Program-made: the position numbers and the translations under genes | The notes under the pieces: generated by a model | Database searches by the model: none | What the model saw: the letters and a program-made list of their open reading frames with translations, nothing else | Told to the model about the DNA's origin: nothing | Shown: in pieces, positions 14,801 through 23,714 of the stretch | How positions within the stretch are numbered: position 1 is the first letter of the stretch | Layout: each line of letters begins with the position of its first letter | Source of the DNA: a virus | Length of the DNA stretch: 24,413 nt | Direction: 5' to 3' (one strand) | Virus record (IMG/VR): IMGVR_UViG_3300045454_000012 | Location: 1 to 24,413 of that record

Positions 14801-15601
14801 ATGGCCATGCAGAGGATTCCGCTCGACAGTGGCGAAATCATGACATTCGTTCCGGCGGCGCTGTCCCATGTGGACGCGCCGCCTTCTTTTGCGCTCAAGG
14901 CGCCCACGAGGCGCGAGCGCGAGCGCATGGAATATGCCCTGCTCGAAGAGGGCCTTCGCCACCATAGCGAAGAGGATATGCGCGACACGACAATCGACGA
15001 GCTTTGCCGCCTTTGGGGCGTCGGGCGCGATGACGAGAATGTGCAGCGCGTCCTTTCCTATTGGAAGGCCCTCGACGACTATATCGAAGAGGCGGACGCG
15101 CTTCGAGCCGAAGCCGAGGCCGCGCGAGAAGCGGGCGAAGAACCGCCGGCTGACCTCGCTCCGTTCGATCACCCCGACCGCGATGCGGTGAACACGCTCC
15201 TGCAAGACCTGTCGGGCGCGTCCGAGGCGCTGCGCCGTATGAGCGTCGACGAAATCCGCTGGAACAAGGAGTTTCCACGCTTCGCCATCGCGCATTGCGT
15301 GAAGCGCTGGACCGGGCTCGACAAGAACCCGCGCCTCCATGCGGGCGTGATCGAGATCGACAGCGTCTGCGACATGCAGGACGAGATCATCGAGAAATAT
15401 GGCGACGCGGGCCGCGCCGCGCTCATGCAGCTCACGGCAGCGGTGACCCGGCGCTTCTACCTCGACCGGAGTGCGGAAAAAAACTCAAAATCGCCTGCGC
15501 CGTCAGCGCCGACCCCGGCAGTTACCAAGGGAACTGGATCGGGGTCGACCAATGGGAAATCCCCGGCGTCGGGCTCTTCACCCGAAACCCCCGTCGCGTA
15601 G
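14801..15601 (+). CDS. tail assembly chaperone, short form (gpG-like)
   Basis: A 266-residue cytoplasmic chaperone expected to coat the tape measure protein before tail tube assembly. It is helical and charged, with RRERERMEYALLEEGL near 35-52, a long helix LRAEAEAAREAGEE near 104-118, and EIIEKYGDAGRAALMQLTAAVTRRFYL near 192-218. After residue 228 the frame turns into Ser/Pro/Thr/Gly low-complexity sequence up to the stop. A -1 slippery heptamer lies at that junction, and the -1 frame there is clearly coding-like. This is the standard G/GT arrangement between tube and tape measure genes. Confidence 0.85.
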   Translation: MAMQRIPLDSGEIMTFVPAALSHVDAPPSFALKAPTRRERERMEYALLEEGLRHHSEEDMRDTTIDELCRLWGVGRDDENVQRVLSYWKALDDYIEEADALRAEAEAAREAGEEPPADLAPFDHPDRDAVNTLLQDLSGASEALRRMSVDEIRWNKEFPRFAIAHCVKRWTGLDKNPRLHAGVIEIDSVCDMQDEIIEKYGDAGRAALMQLTAAVTRRFYLDRSAEKNSKSPAPSAPTPAVTKGTGSGSTNGKSPASGSSPETPVA

Positions 15602-15774
15602 CCGACACGCAATGCTTCAAGCTCATCCGGCTCTACCATCAATGCGATCGCGGCATGATGGGGCACGACTGGCCCGACGGCCGAGGCCTGCTCGATCAAC
15701 CGAACCTTCTGGTCGAAGCCTGGGCGGTGATCGGAGAAGCTATCGAGCGAGCGCGAAAGGGTGAGCCGCTTTAG
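14801..15774 (+). CDS. tail assembly chaperone GT fusion made by -1 frameshift
   Basis: Ribosomes slipping back one base at A-AAA-AAC would read on in the -1 frame to the stop at 15772-15774. The product is about 324 residues: 228 from the first frame and 96 from the second. The added segment begins LKIACAVSADPGSYQGNW and ends with a helix (NLLVEAWAVIGEAIERARKGE), so it looks like folded protein. There is no start codon between the slip site and its conserved part; the first ATG is the MM before GHDWP. In lambda, GT is made at a few percent of G and its T part binds tail tube subunits. Frameshifting is inferred from sequence. Confidence 0.78.
15477..15484 (+). other. -1 ribosomal frameshift site with downstream stem-loop
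   Basis: Seven As and a C, read in frame as GAA AAA AAC, give the heptamer A-AAA-AAC of the X-XXY-YYZ class. Downstream, GACCCCG at 15511-15517 pairs with CGGGGTC at 15540-15546, with AGTT/AACT pairing inside. A smaller GCGC/GCGC hairpin lies at 15497-15509. The larger stem starts 26 bases after the site, longer than the usual spacer, so its role as the stimulator is uncertain. Confidence 0.78.
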
Positions 15775-16471
15775 GGGGCGGGTGGCCGTGCCATCCCGGA
15801 GCGCCTTCGATCAGTTCGAGCGTGCTTCGATGGGGCGGCTACAGGCGGCCGCGCTGAACGCTACAGCTCGCGCCGCGCTGACCGCCAAGCGCAAACTGCG
15901 CGCCGATATGCAGGGTGCAGGCCTCGGCCGTCTTGGCAATGCGGTCGACCATGGATCGGACGCCGAAAAGGGCGGCCGCGTGCGAACCATGGGTCAAGGT
16001 TGGTCGGTGTCGGGCTGGCTCGCGATCCGAAGCCGGTCGGAGCGCACCATCGGGGCGATTGAAAGTTATACCGCGGGGGCTGAAATCACGCCGAAGCGCG
16101 GGCGCTGGCTCTGGATCGCAACCGATGAAATCCCGATCCGTGCGGGCCGCCAGAGGATGACCCCATCGCTCTACAATCGCATGGGATTCGCGTCGAAGAT
16201 CGGGCCGCTCATGCCCGCAAAGTCGTCGAACGGCACACCATTACTGATCGTCCGCAATGTCGGCGTCAGCGCCTCGGGCAAGCCCCGTTCGGCCCGTTCG
16301 CTGACCAAGAGGGGGATGCCCCGCCGGGGGCAGCAGCAGGTCGATTTCATCGTCGCTTTTTTCGGCATCCCGCACACGTCGCGCCGGGCGCGCGTGGACG
16401 TTGACGCCATCGTCGCCGAGGCGCGGGCATCGCTGCCCGGCCTCATCGCTCAGGAACTCGGTAGGAGATAG
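15761..16471 (+). CDS. DUF6441-like phage protein
   Basis: A protein of up to 236 residues. Features that I associate with DUF6441 are a helix of Ala/Arg near 25-50 (ATARAALTAKRKLRADMQGAGLGRLGNAV), a WSVSGWLAIRSRSERTIGAIESYTAG region, RGRWLWIATDEIP, and basic loops before VDFIVAFFGIP. Its role is unknown; family members sit among tail genes. The start is unclear. GTG 15761 overlaps the GT stop but has its ribosome-like AAGG directly against the codon. GTG 15788 (after AVPSR's Ala) lies 9 bases after AGGGGG and is a credible alternative. Confidence 0.75.
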   Translation: MSRFRGRVAVPSRSAFDQFERASMGRLQAAALNATARAALTAKRKLRADMQGAGLGRLGNAVDHGSDAEKGGRVRTMGQGWSVSGWLAIRSRSERTIGAIESYTAGAEITPKRGRWLWIATDEIPIRAGRQRMTPSLYNRMGFASKIGPLMPAKSSNGTPLLIVRNVGVSASGKPRSARSLTKRGMPRRGQQQVDFIVAFFGIPHTSRRARVDVDAIVAEARASLPGLIAQELGRR

Positions 16472-16476
16472 GGGAC

Positions 16477-19400
16477 ATGGCCAACGGCACGACCGCGTTT
16501 CCGGCATTCATCCGCGCCGAATATGATCCGTCGGGCGGCGGCTTCCGCGATTTCGAGACGGCCTTCGCGAAAAGCGCACAAAAAGCCGAGCGGCAGTTTA
16601 CGCAAGCGTTCGACCAGATCGGCACGAAACTCGCGCAATCGCTGAACCGAGGCATCGGGGCGAACGGCAAGCTCGACCTCGGCACCGCCGAAATGCGGCA
16701 GGCGACGGCCGAGGCGAAGTTCGCGGAACAGGCGTATAGCGACCTCCTGCGCACCGCCACTCTGCTTGCGCGCGAAACCGGCGACACGAGCAGCGCAACG
16801 CGCAATTATATCGCCGCTTTGTCGGCGCAGCGCATCGAAGCCGCGCAGATCGTCCGCGAGAACGAGGCCCAGCTCGCGACCTACACACGCCTTCAGGCGG
16901 CGCTCGACGTCACGGCGGACAAAAACAGCAGGCTCGCGCAAAGCTATCGTGAGACCTATGCCGAAGCGGCCCGCGCCGCCCAGTTGGAAGTCGCCAACAG
17001 CAGGTTCGGCGCTTCGATCGCCCCCGCCCTCGGTTCTAGCGCACTCAATAACGGCGCGGGCTACCGCGAACTCGAGCAGGCCGCGCGCGCCGCCGACGCC
17101 TATGAGCGCCAGCTTGCGGAGCTTCGCCAGCAGGTCGACCCGCTCGCGTTCGAGCAGGCGCGTGTGAACAAGGAAATGGCGTTTGCGGCGGAAGCGTATC
17201 GCCGCGGCGACATCTCGGCTGACCAGTTGGCCGCCCGCAACCAGCAGTTAAACGCATCGCTCACCCAGATGCGCGGCGGCTTCCGCGAAACGCGCCAGGG
17301 CATGATCCAGGTCGGCCAGCAAATGCAGGACGTCGCGATCAGCTTCATCGGCGGACAGCGCGCCGGAACGGTGCTCGCGCAGCAGCTTCCCCAACTTGCG
17401 TTCGCCGCTAGCAATTTCGGCGGGAAGATCGGCGCGGTCGCAACGATCCTTTCGGGGCCGTGGAGCCTTGCGCTCGTGGGCGGATCGTTCCTTCTCGGTG
17501 CCTTCATCGACAATCTGCTGGGCGCGGACGACGCGGCGAAAAAGGCCGAGAAATCCACCTATGACTTCACGGCGGTGCTCGACACACGGCTGCTTTCGGT
17601 GACGAAGTTCTCGGACGCGATCAAACAGCTCAACGATAGGACGCGCGCCCTGATCGATACCCAGGCGCTTCTCATCGACAGCAGCCTTGCTTCGGCTTCG
17701 GGAGCGGTGGCGGATGCGCAGCGGCGGATCGCCGACATCGATCGCCAGTTGAAGGCTCTTGGCCCCGCGCCATCGGGTCCGTTGAGCTTCATCCCCGGCT
17801 TCGGCGAGCTTGGCTCCACGACGGCCCGGCGCGACGCCCTCCTCCAACAGCGCAAGGCGCTTGCCGAGACGCTATCGAGTGCAGAGCAGGCGCGCGCGCA
17901 GGCGGAAATCGCGCTCGCGCAGCGCCGCATCGACGAATCGATCGACCGGGCGGAAGGCATCAAGGGCTCGTTCGACCGCCAGATCGCCGAACTGCGCCAG
18001 CGCCGCATCGAAAGCGCGAAGGCGGATTCGTCCGATCCGGCGACGGCGGCGGGTCAGCGCTACAATCTCGGCGACCGCTATCTCTCGCAAGCCGAGTTCG
18101 AGCGCCGCTATGCCGAACTGCGACGCAATCAGGACAAGGCCCTCGAAGCACAGAAAGCGGCGGAGCGGGCGCAGCGATCGAAGTCGCTGCCCCCCGTCAC
18201 GCTGCGCGAAGTGACGCAACTCATCGCCGGTCAACTCGGTGGCCAGATCACCAGCACGACGGGCGGAAAGCACGTCAAGGGCAGCTATCACTATAGCGGC
18301 CAAGCGGTCGATTTCGTGCCGCGCGGCGGGATGGGCGCGCTTTCCAAGGACGAAATCCGCGCCGCGTTCGGCGCCGCCGGCATCCAGATCAAGGAATTAC
18401 TCGGCCCCGGCGACAAGGACCATGACGATCACTTCCATGTCGCCTTCGCCAAGCGCCGCCAGAGCGTCGAGCAGGTTCAGGACGCGCTGCGCCGGATGGA
18501 AGAGGCCTCGCAGCGCGCCGCCGAGAAGATGCAGCGCGACATCGACAGCGCAGCGGAATCGGTGTCGCAGCTGCGCGGACAGTTCGACCGCGCGCCGCGC
18601 GACATCGACCGGGCCGCGGCGGCCGTGATCGACCTCAATCAGGCGATCGACGAAGCAGACAAGAAGCTGAAGGCCGGGGGGCTGACCGACGCACAGCGCG
18701 GGGTGGTCGAGCAAACCAAGCAGCGCGCGATCGAAACGCGCGACCAGATCATTCCCGAGTTTCTGACACGCCCGATCACCGAAAGCATCGCGGAAACCCG
18801 CGACCTGATCGACGCCCAGAACCTTTTGATCCAAGGGCGCACGGCGGAATATGACCGCCTGCAGGACAGCATCGAATTGGCCCGCCTTCTCGGCGCGGAA
18901 TCGCTCGACCAGCTGGAAACCCAGATCGAGCAGCGCGGAATCGCGCGGGAAATGGCTGAAGCCTATTACGAGCAGCAGCGCATTCTACGTCAGCAGAGCG
19001 TGGAATTGCAGCATCAGCAAGAACAACAACAAATCCTGCTCGGCATCGTCGACGACGTGTCAAACGCGACCAAGGCCGCGATCTACGACCTGTTCGACGG
19101 CAAGGGCATCAAGGCAGCGCGCAATTTCTTCAACGACATCTACGACATCACCAAGCGCCAGATGACCGAAGAGGTTTACGAGGCGCTGTTCGGCGACATG
19201 TTCCGGCAGCAAAAGCTGAAAATCCTCGGCCTCGATCAGGTGGACGAAACCGGCAAGGAGATGGCGAAGGCGATCCGGGTCACCATCGACCCGATCCGCG
19301 ACCTCGGCAATGCGGCCGCGGCGGCAGCGCGCCAGATCAGCGGTTCGATCGCGGCAAACGACAACGATTCGGTCGACAAGATCGTGAAGGGCCTCACCTC

Positions 19401-20838
19401 GTCGCCCAAGACGGGCGCGAAATCCATCGGCGGCACCAACATTTTCAGCGAGGACATCGTCGTCAATGCGTTCCGGTCGAACGAGAATATCAACAGTGAA
19501 CTGAAAAAGCTGAATAAAACTGCGGCCGACGGCCTCGGAAAGAACGGAAGCCTAACCAAGTCGCTCGGCGGCATCGGCGATGTGGTTTCCGGTGCTCTGC
19601 GCGGCGCGGCGGTCGGAGAAATGACCTCCGGCCTCCTGAAAAGTCTTGGCCTCAAGCAGAGCAAGCTGGGCGCCCAGATTGGCGGCGCGGCTGGATCGTT
19701 TCTGCCGATCCCCGGCGGCGAGATAATTGGCAGCATCATCGGCGGAACGATCGGCGGCCTCTTCAAAAAGACCCCGCGCGGTTTCGCGACGATCGGCGGC
19801 GAGGGCAGCAATCTTCGGATCACGGGCACCGGCGGCAACAGCAAGAATGCGCGCGAGGCGGGTGTCGGCGCGGCGGGGGCAACGATCGATACGCTTGCAC
19901 AAATCGCGGAAGCGCTCGGCGGCACCTATGACGCATCGCGTGGCAGCGTGTCGATCGGCCGCAGCGGCGACAGTTGGCACGTCGATATCACGGGCCGGGG
20001 CCGCCTGAAAAAATCGCAAGGCGGGTTCGATTTCGACGATGATTACGAAGCTGCGGTGCGCTTCGCGACGATGGACCTCATCAAGGACGGCGTGATTGCC
20101 GGGCTGCGCGCCTCAACCCAACGGCTGTTGCAACAGGGCAAGGACATCGACGCCGCGCTGAAAAAGGCGCTCGACTTCGAGAGCGTATTCACGCGGCTCA
20201 AGGAATATGACGATCCGGTCGGCGCGGCGCTGGATACGCTCGACAAGGAGTTTTCCCGCCTCAAGACGATATTCGCCGAAGCCGGGGCGAGCACGGCCGA
20301 ATATGCCGAGCTTGAACGGCTCTACGGGATCGAGCGCGCGGATGCGGTGAAGGAAGCGGCCGAGCGGCTGACGTCTGGCCTGCAATCGCTCTATGACGAC
20401 CTCACCATCGGCGACAATGGCCGGTCTCTGCGCGAGCGCCTGGCCGCGGCGCAATCGGCCTATGACCCGCTCAAGGAGCGCGTGCTCGCCGGTGACAAGA
20501 CCGCCTATGACGACTTCGCCGAAGCCGCGCGCGCCCTGCTCGACATCCGGCGCGAGTTCAGCGGGTCGCAGACGCCCTATTTCAACCTGCTCGACGAGAT
20601 CACTGCGCTCACGAAGCAGCGTATCGACGCGGAGAAAAATGTCGTGTCGATCGCCGAGAACCGGGACAGCCCGTTCAGCTCGAACGGGCAGGCGACCGGC
20701 GCTAGTGATAACGCCGCGGTTGTCGGGGCGATTGATCGCCAGACCGAAGTTCTCACGGCGGGCTTCCGGGCACTTCTCGTGAGCGGCGGAGGCGGCTTCA
20801 CAGGGGGCGGTGGGTTCACCACCAATCCGTTCCTGTGA
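16477..20838 (+). CDS. tape measure protein with embedded M15-type peptidase domain
   Basis: A 1453-residue protein that sets tail length and enters the cell envelope during injection. ATG 16477 follows AGGAG and GGGGA. Residues 1-300 are helical and coiled-coil-like. A hydrophobic segment spans about 307-345. Further helices lead to residues 571-660, an M15-type metallopeptidase-like domain: SYHYSGQAVD at 603-612 is the SxHxxGxAxD motif (His605, Asp612), and DHFH at 651-654 supplies HxH (His652, His654), likely zinc ligands. A Gln-rich stretch lies near 833-852. A second Gly-rich hydrophobic segment spans about 1069-1096. The C-terminus is Gly-rich. The peptidase would cut peptidoglycan peptides so DNA can pass. 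Confidence 0.92.
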   Translation: MANGTTAFPAFIRAEYDPSGGGFRDFETAFAKSAQKAERQFTQAFDQIGTKLAQSLNRGIGANGKLDLGTAEMRQATAEAKFAEQAYSDLLRTATLLARETGDTSSATRNYIAALSAQRIEAAQIVRENEAQLATYTRLQAALDVTADKNSRLAQSYRETYAEAARAAQLEVANSRFGASIAPALGSSALNNGAGYRELEQAARAADAYERQLAELRQQVDPLAFEQARVNKEMAFAAEAYRRGDISADQLAARNQQLNASLTQMRGGFRETRQGMIQVGQQMQDVAISFIGGQRAGTVLAQQLPQLAFAASNFGGKIGAVATILSGPWSLALVGGSFLLGAFIDNLLGADDAAKKAEKSTYDFTAVLDTRLLSVTKFSDAIKQLNDRTRALIDTQALLIDSSLASASGAVADAQRRIADIDRQLKALGPAPSGPLSFIPGFGELGSTTARRDALLQQRKALAETLSSAEQARAQAEIALAQRRIDESIDRAEGIKGSFDRQIAELRQRRIESAKADSSDPATAAGQRYNLGDRYLSQAEFERRYAELRRNQDKALEAQKAAERAQRSKSLPPVTLREVTQLIAGQLGGQITSTTGGKHVKGSYHYSGQAVDFVPRGGMGALSKDEIRAAFGAAGIQIKELLGPGDKDHDDHFHVAFAKRRQSVEQVQDALRRMEEASQRAAEKMQRDIDSAAESVSQLRGQFDRAPRDIDRAAAAVIDLNQAIDEADKKLKAGGLTDAQRGVVEQTKQRAIETRDQIIPEFLTRPITESIAETRDLIDAQNLLIQGRTAEYDRLQDSIELARLLGAESLDQLETQIEQRGIAREMAEAYYEQQRILRQQSVELQHQQEQQQILLGIVDDVSNATKAAIYDLFDGKGIKAARNFFNDIYDITKRQMTEEVYEALFGDMFRQQKLKILGLDQVDETGKEMAKAIRVTIDPIRDLGNAAAAAARQISGSIAANDNDSVDKIVKGLTSSPKTGAKSIGGTNIFSEDIVVNAFRSNENINSELKKLNKTAADGLGKNGSLTKSLGGIGDVVSGALRGAAVGEMTSGLLKSLGLKQSKLGAQIGGAAGSFLPIPGGEIIGSIIGGTIGGLFKKTPRGFATIGGEGSNLRITGTGGNSKNAREAGVGAAGATIDTLAQIAEALGGTYDASRGSVSIGRSGDSWHVDITGRGRLKKSQGGFDFDDDYEAAVRFATMDLIKDGVIAGLRASTQRLLQQGKDIDAALKKALDFESVFTRLKEYDDPVGAALDTLDKEFSRLKTIFAEAGASTAEYAELERLYGIERADAVKEAAERLTSGLQSLYDDLTIGDNGRSLRERLAAAQSAYDPLKERVLAGDKTAYDDFAEAARALLDIRREFSGSQTPYFNLLDEITALTKQRIDAEKNVVSIAENRDSPFSSNGQATGASDNAAVVGAIDRQTEVLTAGFRALLVSGGGGFTGGGGFTTNPFL

Positions 20839-23714
20839 TCGCCTTCATCGAGGTCACCCCGCGCTGGCCCGCCCCTTCTACTCCGATCCGGGCCTGTTCG
20901 GCCGCCGACCCGCGCGCGCAGTCGTGGGACGGCCATATCTGGGCCGCGGCGATATTCGATCCCGGCACCCTCGCCGTCACGCTGTTCAACGGCGCGATCG
21001 GCAGCGCGGTCGAGGCGTCGGTCGCGCCGATGACGCTTGCCGAGGAAGCCCTGCTCGAATCCTTCCCCGCCGCGAAGGGCGTTCGCTGGGAGGGCGCCTC
21101 CTATCGGCTTTGGGTCGGCGAGGTCTCGACCGGCGGGGTGACCGCGAACGAGGTGTCGCGGGGACGGGTGTCGCGCTTCGAGAAGGACGGGGCGGCGATC
21201 AAGCTGTCGCTCGACCCCGCCGGCGAAGCGGGCGCGGCCAAGGTGCTCGATCTGGAATATGCCGGAACCGGAGGCGCAGAAGGCAGCGCAAACCTCAAGG
21301 GGAAATTGAAACCATGGCTTTTCGGCCATGCGCAGAATGTCGAGCCCGTGCTGATCGACGAGGATAATTCGGTCTATCAGTTTTCGGGATATGGCCCGAT
21401 CCAGTCCGTCGACGCTCTTTACGAGCGCGGAAGTAGTTTCGGGGCCAGTGTGGGCGACCATGCGAGCTATGCGGCACTGGTCGCGGCGTCGATCCCGGCT
21501 GGTCGTTGGGCCACTTGCCTCGCATCGGGCATGATCCGGCTCGGCGCTCCGCAATACGGGGTCATCACCGGCGATGTGAAGGGTGACTATCAGGGGGAGG
21601 TGCAGCGGCGTCACCCCGGCGCCATCCTCCAACGGATCGCCGCGCATCGCTCAATCACCGCTCTCGACACTGCCAGCCTGAACGCGCTGGACGCTTTCGC
21701 CGCGACCCTGCCTTCGGGCGGCAACATCAATCTGCTGCTCAGCGAGCAAACGACCTTCATCGACCTCGCGCGCAAACTGGCGGCGGGCTTCAACGCTCAG
21801 GCGGGGTTCGACCTAATGGGTCGCCTCATCACGCCGCGAATCAAGTTCGGGGCGTCGAGCTTCACGATCCATTCGCAGGGCAAAAGGGAGCCGCTGGTCG
21901 TCGATTTCGTCGAAGCCGACACGCCTCCGCCATACAAGCAGATCGTCATGTCTGGCGAGATTTGCTGGCGCGTCCACGACCTCGCGAACGACATCGCCTT
22001 TTATGCGATCCCGACCGAGCGCGGCGTCTATGACGACGCGGAAACATATCGCGAAGGCGATATTGTCGTTTTGACGGACGGATCGCGCTGGATTTACGTC
22101 AATCCAGCACCGACGGCCGGCAACGCGCCGCCGACCTGGCCCGAAACATCGAACGCCTGGTGGACCAACCTCACCCCGCCCAGCGCCGCCCCGACCGATC
22201 GCTCGCCGACGCCGCCGCTCGATCTGAACGAAGGCACCATCTGGATCGCCCCCGACGGGCATCCCTACCGCTTCGGGCGGCGGCCGTGGATCGGCGCGGA
22301 CGGCAATGCGTGGATCGGCGCCGACGGCGAGCCGTGGCTCGGCAGCGGCTATGAGGACGTGCAGGACCAGCTCGGCGTGCAGGCGATGGCGGCGGCCGAA
22401 GCGGTGACCGCGCAGGTCGCGCGCATCGCCTCGGACGGATGGCTGACGGCGGGCGAAAAATCTGGCCTCGTCCTGTCGCACAAGGCGATGATCGAGAACC
22501 ATATCGCGCTCGACGCGAAGGCGGCGGGGCTGGGGGTCGCGGCGACCGAGCGCACGAACGCGACGAATGCGGTCAACGCGCTCAACGCCTATCTGACCAG
22601 CCTGTCCCCCGCGTGGAACGACACGACGCAGGACAGCGAGGCCGACGCCGCGACGATAACCGGCCTGTGGGGCGACGCGGCGCAGAAGGTCGCGCTGTTG
22701 CAGGCGGCGGTGCAAGGCCTGCCGGGACCGCAGGGCGATCCGGGCACGAACGGCATCGACGGCATCGACGGCGACGACGGCAAGCTGGTCGAGTTCGTCT
22801 GGAAGCGCGCGGAGAGCCAGCCCGCGACGCCGACGGGCAACGGCATTCCGTCTGGCTGGTCGGACGATCCGCCCGCGGGCAGCGACCCTTTGTGGATGTC
22901 GAAGGCCAAGCAGGAACTCGACGGCACGCTGGTCGCGGGCGAGAGCTGGTCGACGCCGGTCCGGCACGACGGCCCACCGGGGATCAGTCCCGTTTCAGCG
23001 GTGGCGGTCCCCGCCAGCAAACAGTTCACGGCCGACTCCGACGGCGTCGTCAAGATGGGTCAGTTGCCGTTCAATGTCGCGATCGACGCGATAAAGGCGG
23101 GCGCGCCGATCGGCGGCACGGTTTCGGTTGTGAGCGTGTCGGGATGCACCGCGACGGCGATTTCGGGTGGCTTCACGATCGACACGATCAGCGCCGACGC
23201 GGGCTTCGTCCAGTGGAAGATCGTCGCGACCGACGGGCAGGAAGTCATCGGCAAGATGAGCTTTTCTCGCCAGCGCGACCCCGCCTCGGGGGGCTCGGTT
23301 TCGGTGAACTTCAGCAGCACATCGTGGTGGGGAGACGGCAGCTATGCGGCGAGTGGCCCGACGACGGTGTTGCCCGCGTCCTCGATCGGAAAGCTGCGCA
23401 TTTCGGGCTACGCCAGTTTCTATTCGGCCGCCAATGGCACCGCGACGCTGACGGCGAAGCTGCAATATCGGGCGGTCGGCAGCGGGACATGGATCGACAG
23501 CGGCTTTTCGGCGACGGGCAATGCCTTCAAGTCTCCGGACCTCGAGGGCGAGCCGGGCGAGAACAGCCCCGGCGACGTGTTCCCAAATGGTGAGCTGACC
23601 GGGCTCACCGCGGATGCGCCCTATGAAATCCAGCTGGTCGGCAATCGGTCGACATCGGGAACGGCGATCGCTAGCGCGACCGGCTTTGTATCGATGACGC
23701 AGGTGCTGACATGA
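20835..23714 (+). CDS. tail hub/tip protein with carbohydrate-binding-like and collagen-like segments
   Basis: A 959-residue protein with GTG 20835 overlapping the tape measure stop (GTGA). Residues 1 to about 375 form a beta-rich region like the hub/tip proteins of siphovirus tails (YRLWVGEVSTGG, FGHAQNVEPVLID, QFSGYGPIQSVDALY). About 398-447 match the chitin/carbohydrate-binding pattern: YREGDIVVLTDGSRWIYV, then PPTWPET and a WW pair. Residues 484-505 are an 8-residue repeat. About 530-625 form a helical domain (DGWLTAGEKSGLVLSH, AYLTSLSPAWND) that I recall from other phage tip proteins. Seven Gly-X-Y triplets lie at 628-648, and beta-sandwich material closes the protein. It probably binds the cell surface. 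It replaces the separate lambda M, L, K, I and J genes, which I do not see. Confidence 0.8.
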   Translation: MIAFIEVTPRWPAPSTPIRACSAADPRAQSWDGHIWAAAIFDPGTLAVTLFNGAIGSAVEASVAPMTLAEEALLESFPAAKGVRWEGASYRLWVGEVSTGGVTANEVSRGRVSRFEKDGAAIKLSLDPAGEAGAAKVLDLEYAGTGGAEGSANLKGKLKPWLFGHAQNVEPVLIDEDNSVYQFSGYGPIQSVDALYERGSSFGASVGDHASYAALVAASIPAGRWATCLASGMIRLGAPQYGVITGDVKGDYQGEVQRRHPGAILQRIAAHRSITALDTASLNALDAFAATLPSGGNINLLLSEQTTFIDLARKLAAGFNAQAGFDLMGRLITPRIKFGASSFTIHSQGKREPLVVDFVEADTPPPYKQIVMSGEICWRVHDLANDIAFYAIPTERGVYDDAETYREGDIVVLTDGSRWIYVNPAPTAGNAPPTWPETSNAWWTNLTPPSAAPTDRSPTPPLDLNEGTIWIAPDGHPYRFGRRPWIGADGNAWIGADGEPWLGSGYEDVQDQLGVQAMAAAEAVTAQVARIASDGWLTAGEKSGLVLSHKAMIENHIALDAKAAGLGVAATERTNATNAVNALNAYLTSLSPAWNDTTQDSEADAATITGLWGDAAQKVALLQAAVQGLPGPQGDPGTNGIDGIDGDDGKLVEFVWKRAESQPATPTGNGIPSGWSDDPPAGSDPLWMSKAKQELDGTLVAGESWSTPVRHDGPPGISPVSAVAVPASKQFTADSDGVVKMGQLPFNVAIDAIKAGAPIGGTVSVVSVSGCTATAISGGFTIDTISADAGFVQWKIVATDGQEVIGKMSFSRQRDPASGGSVSVNFSSTSWWGDGSYAASGPTTVLPASSIGKLRISGYASFYSAANGTATLTAKLQYRAVGSGTWIDSGFSATGNAFKSPDLEGEPGENSPGDVFPNGELTGLTADAPYEIQLVGNRSTSGTAIASATGFVSMTQVLT
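22284..22349 (+). repeat. short tandem repeat encoding PWIGADGN-type units
   Basis: Two 24-base units and a partial third encode PWIGADGN, AWIGADGE and PWLGSG. The two full units are nearly identical in DNA, suggesting recent duplication. Each carries an exposed-type Trp and an ADG turn, following closely after the carbohydrate-binding-like segment. Confidence 0.7.
22716..22778 (+). repeat. collagen-like Gly-X-Y stretch
   Basis: Seven uninterrupted triplets read GLP, GPQ, GDP, GTN, GID, GID, GDD. Short collagen-like stretches are common in phage fibres, where they trimerise or link domains. A later GEP-GEN-SPG piece near 23548 is too broken to count. Confidence 0.75.

Noticed and set aside
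15295-15483. Independent start for the T segment upstream of the slip site
   Set aside because: That part overlaps the chaperone's well-formed helical end, has no ribosome site, and its translation loses protein-like character before the heptamer, so frameshift fusion explains the segment better.
22439-23593. 384-codon plus-strand frame within the tail hub gene
   Set aside because: Gly/Arg/Asp-rich shadow of the hub frame, with no recognisable domain; the hub frame carries the collagen-like and beta motifs.
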